A DNA stretch of 20,150 bases, taken from a virus. The stretch lies in the IMG/VR virus record IMGVR_UViG_3300035698_022841, positions 1-20,150 of that record. One strand, written 5' to 3'. Below, one piece after another: positions 1 to 7,615 of the stretch (position 1 is the stretch's first letter; each line of letters begins with the position of its first letter). Made by a program: the position numbers and the translations under genes. The notes below the pieces were generated by a model. That model had not been told where the DNA came from, ran no database searches, and was given only the letters and a program-made list of their open reading frames with translations.

Positions 1-136
1 CACCGGCTAAGCTACCAACAAAGCCCGCGCCTAAGTCTCTGCTACGATCCTCTGATAACGCTAGGTGATCATCAACTTTATTAGCACATTTCTCCATATA
101 GTCATTAAATCCAAGTATGAATGCTTCTTTATTCAT
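1..136 (-). CDS. Tagged phage protein, N-terminal part only (cut by window edge)
   Basis: The gene starts with ATG at 136, two bases after the TAG stop of the 312-aa gene, and runs off the left edge, so only 45 residues are visible. It begins MNKEAFILGFNDYMEK, the same (A)F-x-LGF tag found at the N-terminus of five other proteins here. A hydrophilic stretch (residues 17-36) follows, then a glycine-rich start (GAGFVGSLAG), which resembles the glycine-rich segments of the 125-aa and 292-aa tagged proteins. It is the most distal visible gene of the leftward structural operon and is probably translationally coupled to its neighbour. Function is unknown. An internal or ejected virion protein is an inference from the tag. 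Confidence 0.75.
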   Translation of the reverse strand, partial: MNKEAFILGFNDYMEKCANKVDDHLALSEDRSRDLGAGFVGSLAG

Positions 137-138
137 TA

Positions 139-1077
139 CTAATACCATTTACCCTCTGGTGGTTTTAGTTCACCGAGTTGTTTTCTTACTACGGTAAGTT
201 TGTTTAGGATGTCCTCGGCCATGCGATCTGAGTCATTTATACTCTTTAGATCGTCATATACTATACTGAGAGCATGTATGTAGTCTTCGCTTCCATTTTG
301 TATTTTCAGAGGAACAACATTATTTGCTGCGCGCATACCAGTTGATATTAGATCCCTATCTACAGCATCGGCGACTTTTAGCATACTAAGTTGTGGAGCC
401 AATCCAGCTCTCATTTTTGCAGAAATTGACATATCAGAAGCTAGTCTCTTCAGCATTGAATACAAAACTTCTTTGGCTTCAGATAGTTTACCAGGCATCG
501 ATGCTAATGCGGCAGTAACAAGGGATGCTACTTTTCTACCTTTCATGATATGTTGCTTCATTACTTTATACAATACATCCATTGTACCAGCATATTTATA
601 GTAGTGAATTTCTGTATCCTCATTGGCGTCCCTTAGTTTAGAACTAAGTTTTTGAGCCTGCTTAGTTAGGCTATTGTATTTTTCCTTGTAAGATTTTATT
701 CTGTCAAATTCGTCATCAAAATCAAAGGAAGATACTTTCAATGATGCAAACTTCGATATCGAAGTTATAGCTGCAGGTGGTGCCGATAAATAATCGTTTG
801 ATTCTATCTCTGATGCTTGTTTTGTTGAACTAACATTAGAAATTACATCATCAGCTGATGCAACATCAAACTCTTGTGTATTTTCACCGTCACTTTGGTA
901 TATTTGGAGCATCGTGGATTGATTGGCCGCGTGGCAAACTCTTTTTATTTGCTCTGGGTTCAAATCATTGTCCGATGCTATTTTAATTATTGTAGATGTT
1001 AGCGGGGCTTCTTCTGCGAAAAGCTTAAATGAAGCCTCTCTACCAAATTTTAAGAGATCATCTTTAGAATACGACAT
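139..1077 (-). CDS. Unknown 312-aa phage protein, candidate virion protein
   Basis: A complete ORF whose ATG is preceded by a good ribosome site (AAGGAG about 6 bases upstream). Residues about 25-80 contain a helical segment with the pattern NPEQIKRVCHAANQ followed by a short beta-like FDVAS patch. I recall this arrangement from uncharacterised structural genes of large metagenomic phages, but I have no family name for it. The middle (about 120-155) is highly charged and could form a coiled coil. The lysine-rich C-terminus ends PPEGKWY. The gene lies directly downstream of TerL after a 55-bp gap, the largest gap in this part of the operon, and that gap holds a TATAAATA box, so it may have an additional late promoter. 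It lacks the FxLGF tag. Function not recognised. Confidence 0.8.
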   Translation of the reverse strand: MSYSKDDLLKFGREASFKLFAEEAPLTSTIIKIASDNDLNPEQIKRVCHAANQSTMLQIYQSDGENTQEFDVASADDVISNVSSTKQASEIESNDYLSAPPAAITSISKFASLKVSSFDFDDEFDRIKSYKEKYNSLTKQAQKLSSKLRDANEDTEIHYYKYAGTMDVLYKVMKQHIMKGRKVASLVTAALASMPGKLSEAKEVLYSMLKRLASDMSISAKMRAGLAPQLSMLKVADAVDRDLISTGMRAANNVVPLKIQNGSEDYIHALSIVYDDLKSINDSDRMAEDILNKLTVVRKQLGELKPPEGKWY

Positions 1078-1129
1078 AAATTACTCCTTGACTAATAATA
1101 TGACAAATACTTAACTTTACGCGAGTTTT

Positions 1130-1137
1130 TATTTATA
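1130..1137 (-). promoter_or_regulatory. Possible T4-type late promoter box TATAAATA
   Basis: Read leftward, an exact TATAAATA spans the TerL stop codon and lies 53 bases before the ATG of the 312-aa gene. The same octamer stands 54 bases before the first gene of the rightward operon. TATAAATA is the T4 late promoter consensus. In AT-rich DNA a few chance copies are expected, and at least three exist inside genes in this window, so the assignment rests on position and matched spacing only. Confidence 0.35.
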
Positions 1138-2809
1138 GGCTGTTTCTTTGCATCTGTATCAATAACGCTTCAACACTATAGAGAAGTGCAAACATAAAAT
1201 CATCAGGTTCGTCTACAGCGTGATCGAATTGCATTACTCTTGTTTTATCGTTATATTCTTGGTAGATATTTAGGATATCTTCGGCGAATGGTTGTGTTAT
1301 TTCCCATTTTGGAAAGACTATTTTTTTGTTTTTTATGGCTGTAAATATATCAACCATAGTTTCTGTTCTATTTAGTAAATATCTTCTAGCCTTATTGTCC
1401 CATGAGCGCCTTTCCTTTATTCCGTGGTTATTCATGAACTCAACGACTCTGTCTGATTTACCAGGTGTCCAGCATTCGCCAAATCCAGCTGCTAATTCCC
1501 TATTGGTCATATGCCCAAATCCCCAGTCAGCGCCTATCATGCCAACTCCATAATGATTGGACCATCTGATTATATCATCAACTTGGTGTCTGGGGTCAGC
1601 TTCTCTTGCTAGGTATTTTTTTGCGAATACAGGATAAAATCTATCATTAATAAAGGTGGTGATGCACAAAACTGTATATGCTGCACCTTCTTGACAAGAT
1701 CCCCAATCAACTCCAGCCCCCATTAGTTTACCTCTTAATGGTGTTGTTAGTCCAGGCTCAAAGCAATCGGTTAAGTTTACCGATCTCCTTAGGCTCGCAT
1801 CGCAAGCACTCCTCATATCGGCCTCAGTTATTGGTACACTTCCAGAATCGTATGGTAATCCTAGTACTTCATTATAGAATTTTGATCTAGGATAGTTATC
1901 ATATTTGAACATGATGCTATCTCTGTATTGCTGGGTTCCAGCATCACCAGTCCATGGACACAGACCAGCCATAAGGGCACTTATCCTAAATCCCTGAGTA
2001 TATACCTCAGGGTTCATGGACACCCATAATCCCTTGGTCCTATCTATGGGTTTTTTACAATCGGGTCTATTGCAACATAGGAATTTTAGGGCTATATTAC
2101 CTTCTCCTAGTACATTCCAATGGTTGCAGTGTTCACATTTTACTACCCATTCGTTTTGGGACGATTTCTTCCAAAAGTGCTGAATGGTGTTTCTGGTTGT
2201 CTTTGGGGTTCCGCTTTTCATGTTTATCTTACGAGCCGACGAAGACATAGATTGAGCTTCCTCAATTACCGGGATATGATCGGATACAATATCCTGAACC
2301 TCATCTATATTTATTTGGTTTGTGGATATTCCTCGGATACTGTCTGGCGAATGATAACAGGATGCTAAAAAAATATCGGAACCGTTACGGAAAGATTTGT
2401 GAGTAACTTGATCTCTGCATTTAGGTGTGAGGAAGTAGTCGAATACAGGAGAACCATCTATGATTAATGCTAGTTTTTGCTCCGAAAAGAATCTTATTTG
2501 CTGTCGCGTTGGAGCAACATACAATACATGAAATGATCCTGCATCCATACCGTGTAATTCTTCACGCGAAAAGTTATTATTGTATACATAATCAATGCCC
2601 ATTTCTGCTAGAGCAATATTGGCCAAACTGAAGTTTCCGATGGTTAATGATTTACCAACTTGCCTGCTACACATTAATACGATGTAGTTGGCTTGGCAAT
2701 CATATATATCGTAAAAAAATGGGTAGTCTTTTATTGAAAAAGGTTTCCCCTTCTCTATAAATAAAAACTCCTCAGCAAATTCAGATGGTCTAATGTTTAT
2801 ATCTGGCAT
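1133..2809 (-). CDS. Terminase large subunit (TerL), DNA-packaging ATPase/nuclease
   Basis: This is the motor that cuts concatemeric phage DNA and pumps it through the portal into the prohead. Visible ATPase motifs: Walker A CSRQVGKS (residues 47-54), Walker B with catalytic acid INIDE (166-170), and coupling motif SGTP (199-202). Next comes a zinc-ribbon-like insertion with C225, C228, C245/C246 and C251, as known from GpA-like terminases. The RNase H-like nuclease follows, with D368 (VDWG), D428 (ADWG) and a C-terminal acidic cluster (VDEPDD) in the last 30 residues. At 558 aa the length is normal. The start follows the 125-aa gene with no gap. It lies far from, and on the opposite strand to, the portal gene, and no small terminase is recognised beside it. 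The call is secure. Confidence 0.95.
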   Translation of the reverse strand: MPDINIRPSEFAEEFLFIEKGKPFSIKDYPFFYDIYDCQANYIVLMCSRQVGKSLTIGNFSLANIALAEMGIDYVYNNNFSREELHGMDAGSFHVLYVAPTRQQIRFFSEQKLALIIDGSPVFDYFLTPKCRDQVTHKSFRNGSDIFLASCYHSPDSIRGISTNQINIDEVQDIVSDHIPVIEEAQSMSSSARKINMKSGTPKTTRNTIQHFWKKSSQNEWVVKCEHCNHWNVLGEGNIALKFLCCNRPDCKKPIDRTKGLWVSMNPEVYTQGFRISALMAGLCPWTGDAGTQQYRDSIMFKYDNYPRSKFYNEVLGLPYDSGSVPITEADMRSACDASLRRSVNLTDCFEPGLTTPLRGKLMGAGVDWGSCQEGAAYTVLCITTFINDRFYPVFAKKYLAREADPRHQVDDIIRWSNHYGVGMIGADWGFGHMTNRELAAGFGECWTPGKSDRVVEFMNNHGIKERRSWDNKARRYLLNRTETMVDIFTAIKNKKIVFPKWEITQPFAEDILNIYQEYNDKTRVMQFDHAVDEPDDFMFALLYSVEALLIQMQRNSL

Positions 2810-3187
2810 TTACATCAACCTTGTTGTTTTTCCAGTTTTTGGATCCCAATTAAGAGCAATAGTCTTTTTTGTTGGCGATAAGCCTTGACGGGAGTACCAT
2901 TTGTTATTATATTTATCTGCTGATTTTCTCTTACTTCTACCATACAACCCCAATCCAAGACCAGCAATTGCTCCAATAGCTTTTGCTTTTATTGACTTTA
3001 ATCCATGTATGGATGCAGCGGCAACTCCAGCACCACCACCTATCCACTTTGCACCAGAGTTCTTTCTTTTGGCCACTTCTTTACGCATAGAAAGCCAGTT
3101 CTTGGGTGGATCATCGTTCTTTTGTTCAGAAATTTTCTCTAATCCCTTTTTGAATCCCAATTTGAAAGCTAACTCTATGTCATTCAT
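2810..3187 (-). CDS. Tagged small basic protein with glycine-rich hydrophobic segment
   Basis: A 125-aa protein starting MNDIELAFKLGFKKGLEK, a clear copy of the N-terminal tag. After a charged linker, residues about 50-82 form a glycine/alanine-rich apolar stretch (GGGAGVAAAS, then AIGAIAGLGLGLYG) that could insert in a membrane. A basic tail (GRSKRK, SPTKKT) follows. The start has AAAGGA upstream, and the stop abuts the TerL start. The first 43 nt match the start of the 285-aa gene at 38 positions, so the 5' ends have a recent common origin. A small ejected or membrane-active internal protein would fit, by inference. No family recognised. Confidence 0.8.
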   Translation of the reverse strand: MNDIELAFKLGFKKGLEKISEQKNDDPPKNWLSMRKEVAKRKNSGAKWIGGGAGVAAASIHGLKSIKAKAIGAIAGLGLGLYGRSKRKSADKYNNKWYSRQGLSPTKKTIALNWDPKTGKTTRLM

Positions 3188-3214
3188 TTAGCCATCCTTT
3201 CTTATTAAAGTTTT

Positions 3215-3958
3215 TTATTTAATAAATTTCATGGCCTTGATCAAGTGCGAAAGTGCCTTGGCAAGCTCCTTATCTACTGGCTTTAGTTTTTTTAGGTAAT
3301 TCATGAATCCTAAGTTGAAGGCTGATTTCTTTTCTAATGGTATTTTATAGTCGAGCATACCAACACCAAAAAGTCCTCCATGGTTCTTAAGAAATTCTGT
3401 TGGATAATCTCCAGGCTTTGCATTGATACCTAATTTTGGTCCGTCATTAGACATAAGCCATATCCTATACTTTAGGTTTGTATGGAGTTTGTCTACCATC
3501 GAATCCCACTCAACACCTTCCATCTTTGGCCATATATATCTTCCCTCATCATCAGCCATGAACTCCATATTGGATATTCCCATTTCTTCTGCTGATGCAC
3601 GCCATGCCTTCTGTACTGCTTTGCCTATTCCTTTGCTTCTGTACTTCTTTTTTAAGTATAGCATGTCTAGATTTAGATCAAATTTATCCCTAAATATTCT
3701 CTTTTGTATCGACGAATCAGCCGTACCTGGAACATGCTCATTGAGATCTTCTATCACATTCTCTCCGTCTTTAGATATTAAGCTTATTTTAGAGTTAGGA
3801 GAAAAGAATTTGTTGTCTAAAAAATGGTATATTCCTATATGTGGATTATCTTTGAGTAAAGGGTGTATATTTTTAAAATGCTTCTTCAGGACCCTCTTGA
3901 AGACTTTACCACGACCTTCATTGGAGTGATCCTTTAATATGTTCGATTCACTATTCAT
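3215..3958 (-). CDS. GNAT-family N-acetyltransferase with internal FxLGF tag
   Basis: 247 aa. Residues about 92-150 carry the GNAT acetyl-CoA site: a beta strand (LDMLYLKKKYRSKGIGKA) with the R107-x-x-G110-x-G112 pyrophosphate-binding motif, then a helix, a strand (MEFMADDEGR) and the GRYIWPKMEG patch typical of distant GNAT proteins. GNAT enzymes transfer acetyl groups to amines; the substrate here is unknown. Near the C-terminus (213-224) lies AFNLGFMNYLKK, the tag that other proteins carry at the N-terminus, followed by a lysine-rich helix. The start overlaps the stop of the 113-aa gene (ATGA). The operon context suggests a virion-associated enzyme, perhaps ejected to modify host protein, but that is inference. 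Confidence 0.75.
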   Translation of the reverse strand: MNSESNILKDHSNEGRGKVFKRVLKKHFKNIHPLLKDNPHIGIYHFLDNKFFSPNSKISLISKDGENVIEDLNEHVPGTADSSIQKRIFRDKFDLNLDMLYLKKKYRSKGIGKAVQKAWRASAEEMGISNMEFMADDEGRYIWPKMEGVEWDSMVDKLHTNLKYRIWLMSNDGPKLGINAKPGDYPTEFLKNHGGLFGVGMLDYKIPLEKKSAFNLGFMNYLKKLKPVDKELAKALSHLIKAMKFIK

Positions 3959-4296
3959 TTAGTTCTTTTTTTGTCTTGTTTCACTTGGAAATCATATACA
4001 ATCTTCATGGCTTTTCTGTAAGCACTCTCGTTGGCTTTGTCTTTTTTTGAGCCGTAATATCCTGGGGGCTTTGGATCCGTAACACCTTCTCGCAGTTTCA
4101 TGGCTGCTCGGTATGCTTCTTCTGCAGTTTTGAACTTTTTTTGATTTTTAGATTTTGCATCAAAATGTTTCCTATCTTCATTGTATTGCACGGCAGCATC
4201 ATATTCACGATCCGCACCTCCATATTCAAAATCCGCTCCATAATTCCTCAGACCATTTTCGAATCCCAATTTAAACATCATTTCGTTGTCGGTCAT
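3955..4296 (-). CDS. Tagged small charged protein, 113 aa
   Basis: Starts MTDNEMMFKLGFENGLRN, another copy of the tag, with GAGGA just before the ATG. The rest is very hydrophilic, rich in Lys, Asp, Glu, Tyr and Ala, with no membrane segment. Two imperfect helical repeats are visible, EEAYRAAMKLRE (about 59-70) and ESAYRKAMKIVY (about 90-101). It lies 7 bases after the helicase stop and overlaps the acetyltransferase start by 4 bases, so translation is probably coupled. The high charge and small size resemble phage internal proteins packaged with DNA. Function not recognised. Confidence 0.75.
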   Translation of the reverse strand: MTDNEMMFKLGFENGLRNYGADFEYGGADREYDAAVQYNEDRKHFDAKSKNQKKFKTAEEAYRAAMKLREGVTDPKPPGYYGSKKDKANESAYRKAMKIVYDFQVKQDKKRTK

Positions 4297-4303
4297 TCAT
4301 TCC

Positions 4304-5893
4304 TCATCTCAATATTGATGGTAGTATATCTATACCAAATTTAACAATAGGGCCTATTATTTTCTTTGCAGTGTTGGCTATTTCTTTTACATACGATACC
4401 ACCTTTTCTTTGCGTTCTTTTTTCTTGTAATCCCTTATGTCCTCGGAAGTAGCACGCATTGCCTTCAGGAATTGACTATTGAGAGCAGTTTTCTTTTTGG
4501 ATAGCATATCTAAGTATTCATCTGAACTAAAGTCAGCCTTCCATCCTAATGCACCCTGAAAGAACGACTTGGGCACTGTTGATTGATATTTTTGTACCTT
4601 TACTATTCTCTCGTTCTCTGGTAAATGAGAATGTGATTGGAACCTTATGGCCCTACCCTGTACTTGGTTTAGCTTTTCTTCGTTCCAATGAGGTTCAAGT
4701 ATTTGTATTAGCTTAGTTCCCTTGAGATCTATACCTTCCGCTCCAGCTCCAGATATCAGTAACAATTTTGTTTTACCGGAATTGTATTCATCAATGGCTT
4801 CTTTTTTTAGTTTATCATTCATTGATCCAGTAAATTTAGTATATTTTATTTTTAGTTTATCGAGGCTTGCCATCATTGGAGATAAACCATTCTCTATGAA
4901 GTTAGAATAAACAACACCTTTGAAATTCTTGTCAGAATCCATTTGTTTCTTTATTTCGTTAGTAGCGTATACTATCTTGGTTGCATCTTCTGGTTTAGCT
5001 GTCTCGCTGAAACTTTGTGGATTGTTGGAAACCATTCTAGGCCCCACCATAAATGACATCATTTCACCCATTTCGCTTTTACTGGGTGGTATTCCATGAG
5101 TCATCTTGTATGCTAATTTTGGATATTTGCCTACCATAAAACTATATGTTGCTAATTGATTTTGAGACATTGGTACTTTGACTACTTCTTTTTCTACATC
5201 TGGGAAGTATTTTTTGTCAAAGCTATTGTGATAGTCTGTTACCTTGGTTGTTTTTTCTGCAAAATCAGATAGATTAACTGCAACGTCTACACTCGATGGC
5301 TTTATTCCCTTTACCCATCTAGCATATATTCCTGGATCTATTTTCTTTTTACCTATGTACCTTTTCTTGAATGATACTGAATCTTTTGGAAAGTCCTCTA
5401 TATCAAAAGCCCTCATTAAGGGAACTATTTCTTCGGGTCTATTTCTTAATGGTGTTCCAGTTAGCATTACTACTTTTTTAGCTGGGATCTTCCTGGCTAG
5501 TCTACTCCTCATAGACTCTGATCTGCCCATTCTATGAGCTTCGTCATATATGACTAATGATTTGGCAGCATACCTAAGAAAGTCTAAATCATCAACTAGC
5601 TTGGTGGCTTTTTCATATGACATAACCTTATGCTCGCCTTTGAATCCTGCCTTCACTATTTCTTTCTCGAAATTCGATCTCAAGGCAGCTGGGACTATAG
5701 CCAATAACGGTAAACCCAATTCCTTAGCAGTGTTTATTGCGCTGAACGTTTTTCCAGAACCAAGACTATGATACAGTAATAGACCTTTTGATTTTTCGTC
5801 TTTAATTTTTTCCAATACACGCTCTTGATGCGGGAGGGCTTTCATCTTTGATATCTTATCCATAAACCCTAAAGTAAAAGCTAACTTATTCAT
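4304..5893 (-). CDS. Superfamily 2 (SNF2/poxvirus D6-like) helicase with N-terminal tag
   Basis: A 529-aa DNA/RNA-dependent ATPase. Motifs in order: a Q-like PHQERVLEKI (21-30), motif I LGSGKT (44-49), motif II DEAH (117-120), motif III TGTPLR (145-150), a linker domain, then the second RecA fold with SGAGAEGIDL (381-390) and motif VI QGRAIRFQSHSHLP (412-425). The GRAIR-x-x-SH-x-x-LP signature is known from D6/D11-like helicases of large DNA viruses and of some phages. The protein begins MNKLAFTLGFMDK, the same tag as small neighbours without enzymatic motifs, and its start overlaps the upstream stop (ATGA). Sitting among structural genes and tagged, it may travel in the virion and act early after ejection. 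That role is inferred; the helicase fold is clear. Confidence 0.92.
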   Translation of the reverse strand: MNKLAFTLGFMDKISKMKALPHQERVLEKIKDEKSKGLLLYHSLGSGKTFSAINTAKELGLPLLAIVPAALRSNFEKEIVKAGFKGEHKVMSYEKATKLVDDLDFLRYAAKSLVIYDEAHRMGRSESMRSRLARKIPAKKVVMLTGTPLRNRPEEIVPLMRAFDIEDFPKDSVSFKKRYIGKKKIDPGIYARWVKGIKPSSVDVAVNLSDFAEKTTKVTDYHNSFDKKYFPDVEKEVVKVPMSQNQLATYSFMVGKYPKLAYKMTHGIPPSKSEMGEMMSFMVGPRMVSNNPQSFSETAKPEDATKIVYATNEIKKQMDSDKNFKGVVYSNFIENGLSPMMASLDKLKIKYTKFTGSMNDKLKKEAIDEYNSGKTKLLLISGAGAEGIDLKGTKLIQILEPHWNEEKLNQVQGRAIRFQSHSHLPENERIVKVQKYQSTVPKSFFQGALGWKADFSSDEYLDMLSKKKTALNSQFLKAMRATSEDIRDYKKKERKEKVVSYVKEIANTAKKIIGPIVKFGIDILPSILR

Positions 5894-6747
5894 TTCATTA
5901 CCCGTCTATACGATAGTATTTTTTGTATTGCGTCTAATCTTTCTTGTTTTTCATCTTTGGCTATATTGCCTGTGTGACTAGCATACCCAAGGCCGCCGAC
6001 AGTACTTGCTATACCGAGTCCTGTTAATAGTTTACTCTTAGCCATTATCCCTGCGATGGTAGTAGGGACACCCAATAACCCTACGCCAAGGCCCTTGTTT
6101 ATCCTGTTTGGAAAATAGTTCTTCTGTCTTTCCTTTATGTTTTCAATTCTATCTGTGAGGTGCGATATTGGTGAATCCCTATACTTTTCTGATGATATAA
6201 TGTCATCAATTATGGTGCGCCTTCTTTTGGAGAGTTCCTTCAATAGACTAGATGTGTCCATTACTGCGTTAACTAGTCTTTGTCTTTTTATAGCCTTGAG
6301 TTTATCGACTTTCCTTTGCCTCTGAGATTCCTTGTAATCAGATACACCACTAGTAATTGCGGAACCAACGTTTAGGGCATCAGAATAATCTTCATTATCA
6401 GTAAATTCAGACATACCAGACATGACAGCTGCCGCTAAGTTTGCAGAATCAGTAAACGATTCTTCTTCCTTTATTTCGCTAAGACGCTTATTTATCTCAT
6501 CAAATTCACCGGACCTATTAATTCCAGTCCTAATTGCCGATCTAGCCTGCCTTAACTCGAATAGTTCGTCTTCGACTGCGTCCAGTTCACCAGCTAATGA
6601 TCCCGATGATTCCTTTGGATAATTAGTTATGTCATCAAATTCACCAGACATAACGGCAGATGATAGGTCTGTAACTCCCGCAAGCGATCCCTCTTTTTTC
6701 ATTTCCTTTATAAATCCCAATTTGAAAGCTAATTCCATGTCAGTCAT
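5890..6747 (-). CDS. Tagged 285-aa protein with internal repeats and hydrophobic C-terminal region
   Basis: Starts MTDMELAFKLGFIKEMKK (tag), one base after the stop of the 287-aa gene. The N-terminal half carries related short repeats: SSAVMSGEFDDI, RSAIRTG with SGEFDEI, AAAVMSGMSEFTD and GSAITSGVSDYKE, each a small helix followed by an acidic aromatic turn. A basic, probably coiled region follows (about 140-210), then an apolar Gly-rich stretch (GLGVGLLGVPTTIAGIMAKS and LLTGLGIASTVGGLGYAS) that could span or insert in a membrane. Repeats, tag and a membrane-active tail suggest a structural or ejected protein. No family recognised. Confidence 0.78.
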   Translation of the reverse strand: MTDMELAFKLGFIKEMKKEGSLAGVTDLSSAVMSGEFDDITNYPKESSGSLAGELDAVEDELFELRQARSAIRTGINRSGEFDEINKRLSEIKEEESFTDSANLAAAVMSGMSEFTDNEDYSDALNVGSAITSGVSDYKESQRQRKVDKLKAIKRQRLVNAVMDTSSLLKELSKRRRTIIDDIISSEKYRDSPISHLTDRIENIKERQKNYFPNRINKGLGVGLLGVPTTIAGIMAKSKLLTGLGIASTVGGLGYASHTGNIAKDEKQERLDAIQKILSYRRVMK

Positions 6748-7611
6748 TTACTTATCCTTGTTTATTAGTTCATTGAATGATATTGGTTTCTTGGCATCTT
6801 TCATTACGTTGAATTTGAATTTCTTGAATATATCCAAGCCCTCAGTATTGTCTTCCGATTCTTTCTTCTCTAGACAATCCATAGCCTTAAAGAATATATC
6901 AGACCAAATTTTAGCAGCCATATGGTTTATTTTGTCTTCGTTGTTTACGCTTTCCTTGAAATTGAAAAAAGCATCTTCCATCATTTGCTTTATAGCATCT
7001 TTTCTATCTATAGATACTGGAGCGTTCATTCTCCATTTGACATAATCGTCCTTGTCCTTATAGGCCATGAACTTATAGTCTTTTTCTTCTTCCGGGAGGG
7101 ATGCAAAATATTCATACAGTGTATCAGGCTGTATCGTATCTATATCATAAAACCAATACTCGTACTCTTCTATATCCTTAATTGTTAAGCGCACCCTATA
7201 TTTGTCGTTAACCAGTAAGCATATTTCACTTATATCCATATTAGTGGTGAGATAAACTTCAACTGCTCTACGCAACATGATGTTTTCAAATATAAGCTTT
7301 ACATTCTTAACATCAAAGGGTGCCCTAGTTATTCCTATTTTATCAGATAATTCCTTGAGGGCTTTATCTATATACATCCTTATAGTTATACCTTTACTGG
7401 ATTTCTTAGACGCACCAGCAAGGGGATTGCTTTCCAGGAATTCCAGTTCTTCTGGAGTTCCCAGGGAGTTATATTTGGACTCAAACTTCCGCATGTAGAC
7501 TCCGTTAACACTACCAATCTTATAGGAAGATAGGTATTCAGAAATATCGGAATACTTATTCCTTGCTAGTGTCAAATATTCTAGGAATCTTTCAAATGGA
7601 AATTTTACCAT
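6748..7611 (-). CDS. Unknown 287-aa phage protein, possible DNA-binding helices
   Basis: An acidic, helix-rich protein without the tag, a signal peptide or membrane segments. Residues about 110-150 (MLRRAVEVYLTTNMDISEICLLV, then YRVRLTIKDIEEYEYWF) read like a helix-turn-helix, the kind of domain found in small terminase subunits and some head-completion proteins. TerL lies downstream in the same operon, so a small-terminase role is possible but not shown. It starts 5 bases after the 649-aa gene ends, and its stop abuts the next ATG. Confidence 0.72.
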   Translation of the reverse strand: MVKFPFERFLEYLTLARNKYSDISEYLSSYKIGSVNGVYMRKFESKYNSLGTPEELEFLESNPLAGASKKSSKGITIRMYIDKALKELSDKIGITRAPFDVKNVKLIFENIMLRRAVEVYLTTNMDISEICLLVNDKYRVRLTIKDIEEYEYWFYDIDTIQPDTLYEYFASLPEEEKDYKFMAYKDKDDYVKWRMNAPVSIDRKDAIKQMMEDAFFNFKESVNNEDKINHMAAKIWSDIFFKAMDCLEKKESEDNTEGLDIFKKFKFNVMKDAKKPISFNELINKDK

Positions 7612-7615
7612 AACT

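Noticed and set aside
3205-3230. AT-only inverted repeat (TTATTAAA/TTTAATAA) between GNAT and the 125-aa gene, as a terminator
   Set aside because: An 8-bp A-T stem is too weak and the operon continues in the same direction with a good ribosome site. At most a processing or chance hairpin.
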